Assembly (NCBI GenBank): GCA_965247125.1
Contig: CBDFGO010000002.1
Coordinates: 744,001 to 808,000 of the forward strand
Source of the DNA: CALBJU01 sp965247125
Lineage (GTDB): Bacteria; Bacteroidota; Rhodothermia; Rhodothermales; UBA10348
Direction: 5' to 3'
DNA: 64,000 nt
Shown here: positions 16,265 to 26,488 of the stretch, piece by piece
Layout: each line of letters starts with the position of its first letter
Numbering within the stretch: the first letter of the stretch is position 1
Notes under the pieces: generated by a model
Told to the model about the DNA's origin: nothing
Databases searched by the model: none
What the model saw: the letters and a program-made list of their open reading frames with translations, nothing else
Made by a program: the position numbers and the translations under genes

Positions 16265-19200
16265 TCAGGAAGCCTCAACAGTTTCTGCCGAGCCATCTCC
16301 GGAATTATCTGTTCCGATAGCAGCCTGAATTTCTTCATACTCAGTCTGCGATCCAACGATCAAATCTTTGTATTTCCGTTGTCCGGTACCGGCGGGAATC
16401 AGGTGACCAACGATCACATTTTCCTTCAGGCCGAAGAGAGGATCTGACTTTCCAGCAATAGCTGCTTCGGTCAGCACCTTCGTCGTTTCCTGGAAGGAAG
16501 CTGCGGAGATGAATGAATCAGTGGCCAGCGCCGCCTGGGTAATTCCGAGGAGCAGGGGTTCAGCTACTGCAGGTTGTGCATCCCGGACGACCGCTTCTTT
16601 TTTATCCTGCCGCTTCATCGACGAGTTCACCTCACGGAGGCGTCGACGATCCACAATCTCACTGATCGACAACTCAGAATCACCACCGTCGATGACTACG
16701 AAGTTGTCATACAGATTGTCGTTCATTTCTTCCAGGGCGAAACGATCGATGTTTTTATCTTCGAGGAAGTTCGTGTCCCCAGCGTCCTTCACCAGCACTT
16801 TCTGCATCATCTGACGCACGATGCACTCAATGTGCTTATCGTTGATCGTCACACCCTGCAGGCGGTACACTTCCTGGATCTCGTTAACCAGATAAACCTG
16901 GACGGCGCGGGGCCCGAGAATCGCCAGGATGTCGTGCGGAGCCACCTGACCGTCAGAAAGCGGGTCGCCAGCGCGTACAAAGTCGTTCTCATGAACGAGC
17001 ATATGCTTCGTCATGGAAACCAGGTAGGTCTTGGACTCGGTTCCATCGCGACTCGTCACGATCACCTCTTGAGAACCGCGCTTACGGCCTCCGAAAGAGA
17101 CGACACCGTCGATCTCACTGACTTTTGCCGGATCATTAGGGGTACGGGCTTCAAACAACTCGGTGACTCGCGGCAAACCACCCGTGATATCTCTGGTTTT
17201 CGCCGACTGACGGGGAATTTTTATCAGAATCCGACCTGCCTGCACTTTGTCCTTCGAGTCCACCTGGATGCGAGCGCGAACCGGCAGTGGGTATTCCCTT
17301 TCTGTACCGTCCTTTCCTTTAATAAGAATGGCTGGGGTCAACGTGCGTTCACGGGTATCGATGATGACCTTTTCTTTATAGCCGGTCTGTTCATCAGATT
17401 CCTCGCGATAGGTCACACCCTCGATGATGTCCTGGTGACCTACATCTCCGGCAAACTCAGACATGATGACCGAGTTGTACGGATCCCATGCCGCCAACAC
17501 AGCTTCTTTTTTTACCCTCTTACCCTTCTTTACCAGCACCTCGGCTCCATAGGGAATCAGGTAGGAAATCAGCTGGCGATCGCCGTCTTTCGGATCAACG
17601 ATCCTGATTTCACCCTGACGCGAAAGAACCACATCTTTCGACCCTTCATCGGTTTCAAAGGCTACCGTTCTAAGGTTTTCAAAGACGACCTTTCCAGCAA
17701 ACTTGGTTTGCACCGTCGATTCGGCTGAAATACGGCTCGCCGTTCCCCCGATATGAAAGGTTCGCAGCGTAAGCTGCGTTCCCGGCTCGCCAATTGACTG
17801 AGCTGCAACCACACCGACGGCTTCTCCGCTCTCGACCATCCTGTTGGTTCCCAGGTTACGACCGTAGCAGAGAGCACACACGCCGCGGCGGGATTCACAC
17901 GTCAATACGGAGCGGATTTCAACTTCTTCAATCGACGTTTCCGCGATGGCGCGAGCCTTTTCTTCATCAATCAGCTCATTGGCCTCAAGAATCTGATCAC
18001 TCGTCAGCGGATCTGTCACATCGTGCACAGACACGCGACCAAGGATTCGGTCGGCCAGAGGTTCGACGACATCCTCATTGTCCTTCAACGCAGAAATACG
18101 AATACCTCGAAGCGTTCCACAATCAGTCTCACGAACGGTCACGTCCTGTGCGACATCCACAAGGCGACGCGTCAAATACCCGGCATCTGCCGTTTTCAGG
18201 GCAGTATCGGCAAGTCCCTTACGGGCTCCGTGAGTGGAAATGAAGTACTCGAGGACCGACAATCCTTCCTTGAAATTCGAGAGGATCGGATTTTCGATGA
18301 TCTCACCAGCGCTACCGACCAGACTCTTCTGCGGCTTGGCCATCAGGCCACGCATTCCACCCAGCTGGCGGATCTGCTCTTTCGAGCCACGAGCTCCGGA
18401 GTCGGCCATCATGTAGATCGCGTTGAAACCATCCCTGTCTTCCTTGAGAGTGTCAAATAAGACCTCCGAGACCTGATTGTTGATATGGGTCCAGATATCG
18501 ATGACCTGATTGTAACGCTCATTCTCAGTGATGAAGCCCATGGAGTAGTTGCCACGTGCTTTTTCTACCTCTTTGGTCGCACCGTCGATGAGTTTTACCT
18601 TCGCATCCGGAATCACGATATCCGCGATCGAGAAAGTCAGACCAGCCGTAGTGGCATTCTCAAAACCGAGACCCTTGATCTCATCCAGGAATGCTGCCGT
18701 TTGTGGGAATCCTGTCGCTTTGAGTACTCGCGCGATGATTCCGCGGAGGTTTTTCTTGGTAAGAACCTCGTTTATGAACCCCACGCCTTCGGGTACAACC
18801 TCGTTGAAGAGGATGCGACCCATGGTGGTTTCCATCTTAGCGCCGTCGTCCAGACGTACCGTCACCCTCGCATGCAGCTCGACGATCTCTTGATCGTAGG
18901 CCTGCCGGGCTTCGGTCATGGACCCGAAACGCATGCCTTCTCCCTTCATATCGGCGCGGGATTTGGTCATGTAGTAGAGACCAAGCACCATGTCCTGCGT
19001 CGGAACGGTGACCGGTCCACCATGCGCTGGGCTCAGGATGTTGTGACTCGAGAGCATCAATACCTGAGCTTCGAGAGCGGCATCATGCGATAGCGGCACG
19101 TGAACCGCCATCTGGTCTCCATCGAAGTCGGCATTGAAGGCCGTACATACGAGCGGGTGAAGACGAATTGCTTTTCCTTCGATGAGAACAGGCTGAAATG

Positions 19201-20548
19201 CCTGAATTCCCAATCTGTGGAGTGTCGGAGCACGGTTCAGCATCACCGGACGTCCCTGAATAACCTTCTCCAGGATGTCCCAAACGTCACTCGTGCGTCG
19301 ATCAACTACTTTCTTGGCACTCTTGACGGTCTTGACGATTCCGCGCTCGATCAGTTTGCGAATCACAAACGGCTTGAACAGCTCGACGGCCATCTGCTTG
19401 GGCAGACCGCACTGATGCAACTTGAGTTCTGGACCGACGACGATAACCGAACGACCCGAGTAGTCGACTCGTTTTCCAAGCAGGTTCTGACGAAAACGAC
19501 CCTGCTTCCCTTTCAACATATCAGAAAGAGACTTCAGCGCACGATTTGAATCCGAACGAACCGCATTGGCCTTACGGCTGTTATCGAAGAGTGAATCGAC
19601 GGCTTCCTGCAGCATCCGCTTCTCATTACGCAGGATGACTTCAGGAGCCTTGATGTCGATGAGTCGCTTCAGACGGTTATTTCTGATGATAACGCGACGG
19701 TAAAGATCGTTCAGATCTGACGTTGCGAAGCGCCCGCCTTCCAGAGGGACGAGAGGACGGAGCTCGGGCGGAATGACCGGAACCACGCGCATCACCATCC
19801 ACTCGGGACGATTTTCGAGGCGGCGATTTGCTTTACGGAATGCCTCCGTGACGGCCAGACGTTTCAGGGCCTCTCCTTTTCGCTGCTGACTGGTCTCCGT
19901 CTTGATCTGAAAACGCAGTTCGTGGGCGAGCCCAAAGAGATCGGAACGTTTCAGCAGTTCCTCAACAGCCTCGCCACCGATCATCGCGACAAATTTATCC
20001 GGATCGTCATCTTCGAGGCGATTGTTGTCCTCCCGAATCTGGTAGAGCACATTGAAGTACTCATCTTCTGAAAGAAGTTGTTTCTCTTCAACCCCCAGAG
20101 CAGCGGCGCTTCCTGGATTTACCACGACATAATTTTCGTAGTAAATGATCTTCTCAAGATCTTTAGATCGGATACCCAGGAGGTGGCCAATCTTATTTGG
20201 CAGCGTCTTGAAGTACCAGATGTGAACGACGGGCACGCTCAATGTGATATGGCCCATCCGCTCACGACGAACAGACTTCTGTGTCACCTCGACACCACAG
20301 CGATCACAGATGATCCCTTTGTATCGAATGCGTTTGTATTTACCACAATGACATTCCCAGTCTTTGACAGGACCGAAAATTTTCTCGCAGAAGAGTCCTT
20401 CCTTTTCAGGTTTGAACGAACGATAGTTAATCGTCTCCGGCTTCAGAACTTCTCCATAGGACCGTTCCAGAATGGCTTCGGGTGAGGCCAGGCTGACGGT
20501 AATGTTGCTGAAGTTTTTCTTGGTCTTCTGAGGTTTTCCGTATGGCAT
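16265..20548 (-). CDS. rpoC: DNA-directed RNA polymerase subunit beta'
   Basis: Catalytic subunit of RNA polymerase, 1427 residues, full length. The N-terminal zinc ribbon has Cys66, Cys68, Cys81 and Cys84; the Mg-binding NADFDGD is at residues 472-478; the second zinc site appears as CESRRGVCALCYG in the last third, followed by GEAVGVVAAQSIGEPGTQLT (bridge/trigger region, shortened here). It follows rpoB by 48 bases and ends the ribosomal/RNA polymerase operon ahead of a strong terminator. No internal frame break or intein is seen. Confidence 0.98.
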   Translation of the reverse strand: MPYGKPQKTKKNFSNITVSLASPEAILERSYGEVLKPETINYRSFKPEKEGLFCEKIFGPVKDWECHCGKYKRIRYKGIICDRCGVEVTQKSVRRERMGHITLSVPVVHIWYFKTLPNKIGHLLGIRSKDLEKIIYYENYVVVNPGSAAALGVEEKQLLSEDEYFNVLYQIREDNNRLEDDDPDKFVAMIGGEAVEELLKRSDLFGLAHELRFQIKTETSQQRKGEALKRLAVTEAFRKANRRLENRPEWMVMRVVPVIPPELRPLVPLEGGRFATSDLNDLYRRVIIRNNRLKRLIDIKAPEVILRNEKRMLQEAVDSLFDNSRKANAVRSDSNRALKSLSDMLKGKQGRFRQNLLGKRVDYSGRSVIVVGPELKLHQCGLPKQMAVELFKPFVIRKLIERGIVKTVKSAKKVVDRRTSDVWDILEKVIQGRPVMLNRAPTLHRLGIQAFQPVLIEGKAIRLHPLVCTAFNADFDGDQMAVHVPLSHDAALEAQVLMLSSHNILSPAHGGPVTVPTQDMVLGLYYMTKSRADMKGEGMRFGSMTEARQAYDQEIVELHARVTVRLDDGAKMETTMGRILFNEVVPEGVGFINEVLTKKNLRGIIARVLKATGFPQTAAFLDEIKGLGFENATTAGLTFSIADIVIPDAKVKLIDGATKEVEKARGNYSMGFITENERYNQVIDIWTHINNQVSEVLFDTLKEDRDGFNAIYMMADSGARGSKEQIRQLGGMRGLMAKPQKSLVGSAGEIIENPILSNFKEGLSVLEYFISTHGARKGLADTALKTADAGYLTRRLVDVAQDVTVRETDCGTLRGIRISALKDNEDVVEPLADRILGRVSVHDVTDPLTSDQILEANELIDEEKARAIAETSIEEVEIRSVLTCESRRGVCALCYGRNLGTNRMVESGEAVGVVAAQSIGEPGTQLTLRTFHIGGTASRISAESTVQTKFAGKVVFENLRTVAFETDEGSKDVVLSRQGEIRIVDPKDGDRQLISYLIPYGAEVLVKKGKRVKKEAVLAAWDPYNSVIMSEFAGDVGHQDIIEGVTYREESDEQTGYKEKVIIDTRERTLTPAILIKGKDGTEREYPLPVRARIQVDSKDKVQAGRILIKIPRQSAKTRDITGGLPRVTELFEARTPNDPAKVSEIDGVVSFGGRKRGSQEVIVTSRDGTESKTYLVSMTKHMLVHENDFVRAGDPLSDGQVAPHDILAILGPRAVQVYLVNEIQEVYRLQGVTINDKHIECIVRQMMQKVLVKDAGDTNFLEDKNIDRFALEEMNDNLYDNFVVIDGGDSELSISEIVDRRRLREVNSSMKRQDKKEAVVRDAQPAVAEPLLLGITQAALATDSFISAASFQETTKVLTEAAIAGKSDPLFGLKENVIVGHLIPAGTGQRKYKDLIVGSQTEYEEIQAAIGTDNSGDGSAETVEAS

Positions 20549-20596
20549 ATCGGATATCTTATTTTAAAACCGTTAGGGACGGGCGAGAGGATGATG

Positions 20597-23500
20597 TCAG
20601 TCGAGCTTGACTTCCAGACCCAGCCCCTGCAATTCGCGAACGAGGACGTTGAAGGACTCAGGAGTACCCGCCTCAGGCATATTTTCGCCCTTCACAATGC
20701 ACTCGTAGGCCTTCGATCGACCCTGCACGTCATCTGATTTATAGGTCAGCATCTCTTGCAAGACGTTGGAAGCTCCGTAGGCATAGAGTGCCCAAACCTC
20801 CATCTCTCCGAGACGCTGTCCACCGAACTGGGCCTTACCACCAAGCGGCTGCTGGGTGATGAGGCTGTACGGTCCAATTGATCGTGCGTGGAGTTTATCA
20901 TCTACCAGGTGGCTCAATTTGAGCATGTAGATGTAACCCACCGTTGTCTTCTGGTCAAAAGCACTTCCTGTGCGGCCATCATAAAGTTGGGTGCGGCCAT
21001 CGACCGGTAGCCCCGCTTTGATCATGGTCTCTTCGACGTCGGCTACAGTCGCCCCGTCGAAAATCGGCGTCGCGAAGTTCATTCCTAACTTTTTACCGGC
21101 CCAGCCGAGCAGCGTCTCGTAGATCTGCCCGAGGTTCATTCTAGAAGGCACACCCAGCGGATTCAGCACGATATCGACCGGAGTACCGTCTTCCAGGAAC
21201 GGCATGTCTTCCTGCGGGACAATCTTCGCGATTACCCCTTTGTTTCCATGTCGCCCGGCCATCTTATCGCCTACAGAAATCTTACGTTTCTTGGCGACGT
21301 AGACCTTGGCCAGCTGCACGATTCCCGGGGGAAGCTCGTCGCCCATCTGCACCTGGTGCTTGTCGCGTTTCGCTTTGCCCTCGATGAAGCGGTTCTGGCG
21401 CTCGTAATTGCGAATCAGCTTCTTGGCGTCCGCATCCATGCTTTCATCGCCAGTAAAGGCGACACGAGGATCGATAGAAAGTGGATCAACATCCTTCAAG
21501 GCCTTCTGATCGATCTTGGCGCCCGCACCGACGAGAACATTGCCCTGGCGATCCACGAAGTCCTTCGCCTTCTTGCCTGAAAGCAGCCCCAGGAATTTCT
21601 CCCAGAACCGATTGTTCAATTCGCCCATGGACAGCTCAAGATCATTCTCGATCTCTGCCAGACGCTTGTTCTCTTCTTTCTTGGACGCGGGATCCAATTT
21701 CCGGCGGCTGAAGAGTTTCGTGTCAATCACTACTCCCTTCATCCCTGGAGGCGCTTTCAGCGACGCATCCTTCACGTCGCCGGCCTTATCACCAAAGATT
21801 GCTCTAAGCAGTTTTTCTTCCGGCGTGGGATCAGTTTCTCCCTTCGGCGTGATCTTTCCGACGATGATATCGCCAGCCTTCACTTCAGCCCCAACACGGA
21901 TTATTCCGCGTTCGTCCAGATCCTTGGTCGCTTCTTCAGAGACGTTTGGAATCTCGCGCGTCAGTTCCTCTTCTCCACGCTTGGTATCTCGAACCTGAAG
22001 TTCGAACTCTTCAATGTGAACCGATGTGTACACGTCGTCTGAAACGAGACGTTCAGAAATGACGATGGCATCCTCAAAATTGTACCCGCGCCACGGCATG
22101 AAGGCCACCAGCACGTTTTTTCCGAGGGCGAGTTCACCTTTATCCGTCGAGAAGCCATCCGTCAGCACTGTGTCTTTTTTGACCCGATCCCCAACTTTGA
22201 CGATGGGATGCTGATTGACGCACGTGTCCTGGTTGGTTCGACGAAACTTGGTTAAATCGTACGATTGGACTGGCTCGTCAAACGAGAGTGCTTCTTCCGT
22301 AGCGGATCGATCATAGCGAATCGTGATCTTCTGAGAATCCACGTACTCGACCACACCGCTCCCTTCTGAAATCATCACGGCACGAGAATCTCGTGCCACG
22401 CGAGCCTCAAGGCCGGTGCCGCAGAACGGCGCCTCAGCTCGGAGCAGAGGGACAGCCTGGCGCTGCATGTTTGATCCCATCAGTGCACGGTTGGCATCAT
22501 CATGTTCCAGGAATGGAATAAGAGATGCCGCCGGGGAGACGATCTGATTGGGAGACACGTCCATGTACTGGATGACGTCCGTCGTCTGCACTGGGAAATC
22601 ACCGCGATGACGGCATTTTACATACTCGTTCAGAAAATTACCCTTTTCATCGAGGGGGGCATTCGCCTGGGCAATGATGACCTGATCTTCCTGTTCTGCC
22701 GAGAGAAACTGGATGGATTTGGTCACCTTTCCTTTTTTCACAACCCGATACGGCGTTTCGATAAATCCGTAATCGTTTATTCGGGCGTGAACACATAGTG
22801 ACGAAATCAGCCCAATATTCGGCCCTTCCGGCGTTTCAATCGGACAAAGACGACCATAATGTGTGTAGTGGACGTCACGTACCTCGAATCCGGCGCGTTC
22901 TCGGGTAAGACCACCCGGGCCCAGCGCAGACATACGACGCTTGTGCGTCAACTCAGCCAGCGGATTCGTCTGATCCATGAACTGGCTCAGCTGGTTGGTC
23001 CCGAAAAACGTGTTAATCACACTCGAAACAGTGCGAGCGTTAACCAGATCCTGGGGAGTGAATTTGTCTGCATCACGCAGGTTCATGCGTTCCTTGATGG
23101 TACGCGCCATGCGAGCCAGCCCGAGTGAAAACTGCGACGAAAGCTGCTCACCAACCGAGCGTACGCGACGGTTGCCCAGGTGATCAATATCGTCGACGTT
23201 ACTCTTGCCATTCTGCAGACTGATGAGCTCAGTAATGATGGCGATAATATCACTCCGAGAGAGCGTCAAGAGGCTCATATCCTCATTCAGACGCAAGCGC
23301 GAGTTGATTCGGTACCGGCCAACTTCACCCAGGTCATACCGCTTGTCGCTGAAGAACAAGCGCTCCAGAACTCCGCGGGCTGTCTCGATATCGGGAGCTT
23401 CTGTCCCACGAAGCTGCATATAGAGATACTCGAGAGCCTCCTTTTCGGAATGCGTCGGATCTTTCTTGAGCGTGTTGAGCAGCGTTGTCTTATCGAGATC

Positions 23501-24424
23501 GTCGCCATCGGTTGATTCGCGCACGAGGTGAATCTGATAAACTTCTGCCTCGAGAAGTTTTTCGTGATCCTCTTCCGTCAGTTCGTGCTGCGCTGGCAGG
23601 ACGATTTCTCTCTCAATGCGCTGTTCTATCACCTCGCCGGTATCTTCGTCCACGATTTCTGTCATTCGCTCGATAGAAACGGTCGCGGCCAGCCTGCGCT
23701 CGACAACTTTTTTGAACGCAGCCTTCGTCTTGCAAGAAACAGTATCGGCCAGATCAAAGAGCTTGACGATCTCTTCGTTGGAAGAATATCCCAGCGCACG
23801 CAGCAGGGTCGTCACAGGAAGTTTCTTCTTGCGGTCAATGTATGCCCACATCATGTTTCCGACGTCGGTCGAAAATTCAATCCAGGAACCCCTGAAAGGA
23901 ATTACACGAGCGGAGTAGAGCGACGTGCCATTGGGATGGACGCTCTGACCAAAGAATACGCCCGGGCTTCGATGCAGCTGTGACACCACAACCCGTTCGG
24001 CTCCATTGATGACGAACGTTCCCCTTTCGGTCATGAACGGCAGATTACCAAGGTAAACTTCCTGCTCAATGGCCTCTTCCGTTTCATCCTCATCCTCATC
24101 TTCCTTGCTGGACAGACGAAGCTTGGCCTTAAGGGGAACCGAGTATGAGAGACCCTGAGCGATGCATTCTTGAACAGAATGCTTGGGCGCATCCAGGTTG
24201 AACTGGATGAATTCAAGGGTGTACCGCTCTCTGCTGTCATGTATCGGAAAGTGTTCATTGAACACTCCCTGGAGACCCACATTTTCCCGCTCTTCAGCTG
24301 GGATATGATCTTGAATGAAGTCGTGGAAGGACTTCAGTTGGACGTCCAAAAAGTCTGGATAGTCCCGAATTGTCTTGATGCGCGCGAACGTGGAGCGCAC
24401 GGTTTGACTCTTGACGTTGGGCAT
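20597..24424 (-). CDS. rpoB: DNA-directed RNA polymerase subunit beta
   Basis: 1275 residues, complete. The rifampicin pocket is conserved: QLSQFMDQTNPLAELTHKR then RMSALGPGGLTRERAGF, with the Asp, His and Ser positions where resistance mutations arise in E. coli (516, 526, 531) all in the sensitive form. The C-terminal half has KMAGRHGNKGVI and LGGKAQFGGQRLGEMEVWAL (read in two parts), as expected. It lies downstream of rplL across 144 bases that contain a strong hairpin, and upstream of rpoC. Confidence 0.98.
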   Translation of the reverse strand: MPNVKSQTVRSTFARIKTIRDYPDFLDVQLKSFHDFIQDHIPAEERENVGLQGVFNEHFPIHDSRERYTLEFIQFNLDAPKHSVQECIAQGLSYSVPLKAKLRLSSKEDEDEDETEEAIEQEVYLGNLPFMTERGTFVINGAERVVVSQLHRSPGVFFGQSVHPNGTSLYSARVIPFRGSWIEFSTDVGNMMWAYIDRKKKLPVTTLLRALGYSSNEEIVKLFDLADTVSCKTKAAFKKVVERRLAATVSIERMTEIVDEDTGEVIEQRIEREIVLPAQHELTEEDHEKLLEAEVYQIHLVRESTDGDDLDKTTLLNTLKKDPTHSEKEALEYLYMQLRGTEAPDIETARGVLERLFFSDKRYDLGEVGRYRINSRLRLNEDMSLLTLSRSDIIAIITELISLQNGKSNVDDIDHLGNRRVRSVGEQLSSQFSLGLARMARTIKERMNLRDADKFTPQDLVNARTVSSVINTFFGTNQLSQFMDQTNPLAELTHKRRMSALGPGGLTRERAGFEVRDVHYTHYGRLCPIETPEGPNIGLISSLCVHARINDYGFIETPYRVVKKGKVTKSIQFLSAEQEDQVIIAQANAPLDEKGNFLNEYVKCRHRGDFPVQTTDVIQYMDVSPNQIVSPAASLIPFLEHDDANRALMGSNMQRQAVPLLRAEAPFCGTGLEARVARDSRAVMISEGSGVVEYVDSQKITIRYDRSATEEALSFDEPVQSYDLTKFRRTNQDTCVNQHPIVKVGDRVKKDTVLTDGFSTDKGELALGKNVLVAFMPWRGYNFEDAIVISERLVSDDVYTSVHIEEFELQVRDTKRGEEELTREIPNVSEEATKDLDERGIIRVGAEVKAGDIIVGKITPKGETDPTPEEKLLRAIFGDKAGDVKDASLKAPPGMKGVVIDTKLFSRRKLDPASKKEENKRLAEIENDLELSMGELNNRFWEKFLGLLSGKKAKDFVDRQGNVLVGAGAKIDQKALKDVDPLSIDPRVAFTGDESMDADAKKLIRNYERQNRFIEGKAKRDKHQVQMGDELPPGIVQLAKVYVAKKRKISVGDKMAGRHGNKGVIAKIVPQEDMPFLEDGTPVDIVLNPLGVPSRMNLGQIYETLLGWAGKKLGMNFATPIFDGATVADVEETMIKAGLPVDGRTQLYDGRTGSAFDQKTTVGYIYMLKLSHLVDDKLHARSIGPYSLITQQPLGGKAQFGGQRLGEMEVWALYAYGASNVLQEMLTYKSDDVQGRSKAYECIVKGENMPEAGTPESFNVLVRELQGLGLEVKLD

Positions 24425-24498
24425 AGTCTGGTCAGCTACCGTTTAGGAATGTGGAAAGCCTTGCGGCCATTATGACGACCTACTGAGAATCGCCGAAA

Positions 24499-24523
24499 GC
24501 CGGCCCCGTAAATCGGGGCCGGC
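24499..24523 (-). terminator. hairpin between rplL and rpoB (possible attenuator)
   Basis: A perfect 10-bp GC stem (24499-24508 with 24514-24523, loop TAAAT), followed on the minus strand by only three T. It sits where E. coli has a partial terminator that sets ribosomal protein versus RNA polymerase levels, so partial read-through is the likely role. Role is inference. Confidence 0.55.
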
Positions 24524-24568
24524 CAGGTCATTCGGCGTCAGTTCTGGTGGAACTGCACGATAGCACTC

Positions 24569-24946
24569 TTACTTGAGTTCTACGTTAGCTCCGGCACCTT
24601 CGAGTCTGGTCTTGAGTTCTTCTGCCTCGTCTTTACTGGCAGCCTCTTTAATGACTGACGGGGCAGTGTCAACCATTTCCTTGGCTTCTTTCAGACCCAG
24701 ACCGGTTATCGCGCGGACTTCCTTGATCACGTTGATTTTCTTCTCGCCAGGAGAATTCAGTACAACGTCAAATTCAGTCTGCTCTTCAACAGCCGCGGCG
24801 CCGTCGCCACCTGCCGGTCCTGCAATTGCAACAGCTGCTGCTGCTGGCTTGATGCCATACTCATCTTCGAGAAGCTGAGCAAGTTCGTTAGCTTCCTTGA
24901 TCGTGAGACCGACCAGGGACTCTGCTATTTTATTGATATCTGCCAT
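24569..24946 (-). CDS. rplL: 50S ribosomal protein L7/L12
   Basis: Stalk protein of the large subunit, 125 residues from the ATG at 24944-24946. It shows the N-terminal dimerisation helix (MADINKIAESLVGLTIKEA), an Ala/Gly-rich hinge (KPAAAAVAIAGPAGGDGAA) and the C-terminal factor-binding domain (KKINVIKEVRAITGLGLKEAK). Fourteen extra in-frame codons exist upstream but do not match the family. It follows rplJ by about 130 bases, which include a small CCCGGA/TCCGGG hairpin (25039-25058). Confidence 0.97.
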   Translation of the reverse strand: MADINKIAESLVGLTIKEANELAQLLEDEYGIKPAAAAVAIAGPAGGDGAAAVEEQTEFDVVLNSPGEKKINVIKEVRAITGLGLKEAKEMVDTAPSVIKEAASKDEAEELKTRLEGAGANVELK

Positions 24947-25073
24947 TCTTTTGTTTTTTTCTGGTGTTCCTGCAGCGGTCTGTGCCATTTCGGGCTCGGC
25001 TGCACATTAAGGGTTTCAGATTCCGTTCCCGGTTTCCGCCCGGACAACTGCATCCGGGTGAAGCGACAGCCAA

Positions 25074-25604
25074 TTAAGCTTCCGCTCTTTCGGCTATCGT
25101 TTTGATGGCTCCCACGAGGTTGCCACCTTGCGCCTGCAAACCACTGACAATATTTGACATCGGTGCCTGCAGCAAACTGATAATATCTCCAATGAGCTCG
25201 TTCTTGGACTTCAAGCTGGCGAGCACTTCAAGAGCATCTGCGTGGTAAACCGCGCCTTCGACGTGGGCACCCTTCAACTCTGGAAGCTCGCTCTTCGCGT
25301 CGACGAGGTATTTCTTGATCACACGACCCGGTGCAGACGGCTCAGCGGAGAACGCCACCGCCGTAGGCCCGTGAAGCTGATCATACAGCTCATCGTATCC
25401 GCCGATGCGTTCCATCGCCAGGCGAAGCATCGTGTTTTTGATAACCTTGTAATCCACACCCGCTTCGCGAAATTTGCCCCGAAGCTCGGTTGCCTGATCT
25501 ACTGTCAGGCCGGAAAAATTGGTGAGATAGATGGTAGGCGTCTGCTCGAGCTTCTCAACGATCTGATCGACAGTCGCCTCCTTCTGTGTTCTTGTCATTG
25601 CCAT
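25074..25604 (-). CDS. rplJ: 50S ribosomal protein L10
   Basis: 176 residues. N-terminal rRNA-binding part contains YLTNFSGLTVDQATELR and VDYKVIKNTMLRLA; the C-terminal helix that carries L12 dimers is present. Two starts compete (25604 or the ATG two codons later, MTRTQKEATVDQ); the first is given. It is upstream of rplL, the conserved pair that in other bacteria is autoregulated by L10-L12 binding to the leader; the 64-base gap before it was not resolved into such a structure. Confidence 0.97.
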   Translation of the reverse strand: MAMTRTQKEATVDQIVEKLEQTPTIYLTNFSGLTVDQATELRGKFREAGVDYKVIKNTMLRLAMERIGGYDELYDQLHGPTAVAFSAEPSAPGRVIKKYLVDAKSELPELKGAHVEGAVYHADALEVLASLKSKNELIGDIISLLQAPMSNIVSGLQAQGGNLVGAIKTIAERAEA

Positions 25605-25668
25605 AATTTGACTCAGTCTCTTTTCAGGCTGTTTATTGTGTCCCTTTCGGACGGTTCAAAAGGGCCAC

Positions 25669-26379
25669 TCAGCGGAGCTCTCCAAGCACTTCACTCCGAT
25701 CCATGGCAATTCCAGGGCCCATGGTCGTCGAGACGGTGATGGAGCGCATGTAGGTGCCTTTGGCGGCTGCCGGCCGCAAACGTAAAATTTCTCTCAGAAA
25801 AGCTTCCGCGTTTTCTGTCAGCTGTTCAGCTGAAAAAGAAGATTTTCCGATGGCCGTGTGCATGATGCCCGCCTTGTCCACGCGAAAATCAATCTTCCCA
25901 GCCTTCACTTCCTTGATCGCTGCAGCGAGGTCCATCGTGACCGTGCCACTTTTCGGGTTCGGCATGAGACCGCGTGGACCCAGAACACGACCGAGCCGTC
26001 CTACCACTGCCATTACGTCGGGCGTGGCGATGACGACATCAAAATCGGTCCATCCCTGTTTCTGGATCTTTGTTGCCAGGTCGTCCAGGCCTACATGATC
26101 CGCACCTGCATCGCGGGCTTCTTGTTGTTTGCCTTCGTTCGCGAGTACGAGCACGCGAACGTCCCTACCCGTTCCATGTGGAAGCGCGACTGTTCCTCGG
26201 ACCATCTGGTCGGCGTGACGGGGATCTACACCCAGTCTAACGTCGAGGTCGACGGACTCGTCGAACTTTGCCGTAGCGGTCTGCTTGAGAAGATCTATCG
26301 CGGTGCCTACACCGATAGGGCCATCAGCTTGCTCAATGAGCTCGACTGCGGCACGATAGCGTTTTCCTTTCTTGGCCAT
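25669..26379 (-). CDS. rplA: 50S ribosomal protein L1
   Basis: 236 residues from the ATG at 26377-26379 (MAKKGKRYRAAVELIEQ); three further in-frame codons upstream are not family-like. Contains the signature VLGPRGLMPNPKSGTVT and VDKAGIMHTAIGK. L1 forms the mobile stalk on 23S rRNA and can repress its own operon. It lies between rplK and rplJ in the standard order. Confidence 0.97.
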   Translation of the reverse strand: MAKKGKRYRAAVELIEQADGPIGVGTAIDLLKQTATAKFDESVDLDVRLGVDPRHADQMVRGTVALPHGTGRDVRVLVLANEGKQQEARDAGADHVGLDDLATKIQKQGWTDFDVVIATPDVMAVVGRLGRVLGPRGLMPNPKSGTVTMDLAAAIKEVKAGKIDFRVDKAGIMHTAIGKSSFSAEQLTENAEAFLREILRLRPAAAKGTYMRSITVSTTMGPGIAMDRSEVLGELR

Positions 26380-26488
26380 AGTTAACAAAATCTATGCGGT
26401 ACAAATGCCCGTGTTTTGAAGAACGAGCTCCCGCAGGTTGTGGAAAAGCTCCAGACAGTTCGGGCAGTCGCCCGATTGCTGAAGCTGA

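Noticed and set aside
16574..17728. A 384-codon open frame on the plus strand opposite rpoC
   Set aside because: Antisense to a complete rpoC; amino-acid composition is unnatural (His and Asp rich) and no start signals are seen.
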